Positions 22,274 through 22,305 of a DNA stretch of 22,305 nucleotides are shown here, one piece after another (position 1 is the first letter of the stretch; each line of letters opens with the position of its first letter). Below the pieces are notes generated by a model. The model did not search any database. It was not told the DNA's origin and saw only the letters and a list, made by a program, of their open reading frames with translations. Made by a program: the position numbers and the translations under genes. Source of the DNA: Clostridia bacterium (GTDB lineage Bacteria > Bacillota > Clostridia > Oscillospirales > Acutalibacteraceae); NCBI GenBank assembly GCA_017431755.1, contig JAFRKM010000023.1, positions 1-22,305 on the forward strand. The letters run 5' to 3'.

Positions 22274-22305
22274 TATAAATAAAAAAAGCGGCTACCAAAA
22301 AAGTA
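22274..22305 (-). terminator. Probable 3' arm of the terminator of the gene upstream of rpsJ
   Basis: On the minus strand GGTAGCCGC is followed by a run of seven T and ATTTAT. This looks like the 3' arm and U-tract of an intrinsic terminator whose 5' arm lies beyond the window edge. If so, the S10 cluster starts as a separate transcription unit. Confidence 0.45.

Noticed and set aside
1..22305. tRNA, rRNA, CRISPR array, insertion sequence or prophage
   Set aside because: No repeated spacers, transposase-like frame, terminal repeats or cloverleaf-like sequence was seen; nearly all DNA is housekeeping coding sequence.

Overview
The window is an AT-rich stretch from a low-GC Gram-positive bacterium, most likely a clostridial lineage. 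Grounds: a Firmicutes-type S10-spc-alpha cluster, a KOW RNA-binding gene between map and infA, Zn-type S14, S4 and L36, purine-rich Shine-Dalgarno (SD) sites before most genes, and many TTG/GTG starts. I cannot name the genus. Every supported gene is on the minus strand, so transcription runs from high to low coordinates.

Region 22305-21932: no gene. It holds the probable 3' arm of an upstream terminator, a good promoter, and a leader of about 280 nt with competing hairpins before rpsJ. Region 21931-6177 is the fused S10, spc and alpha super-cluster: rpsJ rplC rplD rplW, a 58-codon membrane-protein ORF, rplB rpsS rplV rpsC rplP rpmC rpsQ, rplN rplX rplE rpsN rpsH rplF rplR rpsE rpmD rplO secY adk map, the KOW gene, infA rpmJ rpsM rpsK rpsD rpoA rplQ. 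It makes ribosomal proteins, the Sec channel, adenylate kinase, N-terminal Met processing, IF1 and the RNA polymerase alpha subunit. A hairpin follows rplQ.

Region 6042-3934 is hppA, a membrane pyrophosphatase whose diagnostic residues fit the K+-dependent, Na+-pumping type. Region 3922-1280 is rpsO, with its own promoter and terminator, and then pnp. Region 1252-1 holds two tandem family-2 glycosyltransferase genes, each with an N-terminal membrane anchor. The second is broken by an in-frame TAG just inside its catalytic domain and runs off the window.

The least expected items are the small two-helix membrane-protein ORF coupled between rplW and rplB, the 26-residue tail on IF1 that runs into rpmJ, the amber-interrupted glycosyltransferase paralogue, and the apparently mutually exclusive leader hairpins upstream of rpsJ. 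No tRNA, rRNA, CRISPR or insertion sequence was seen.
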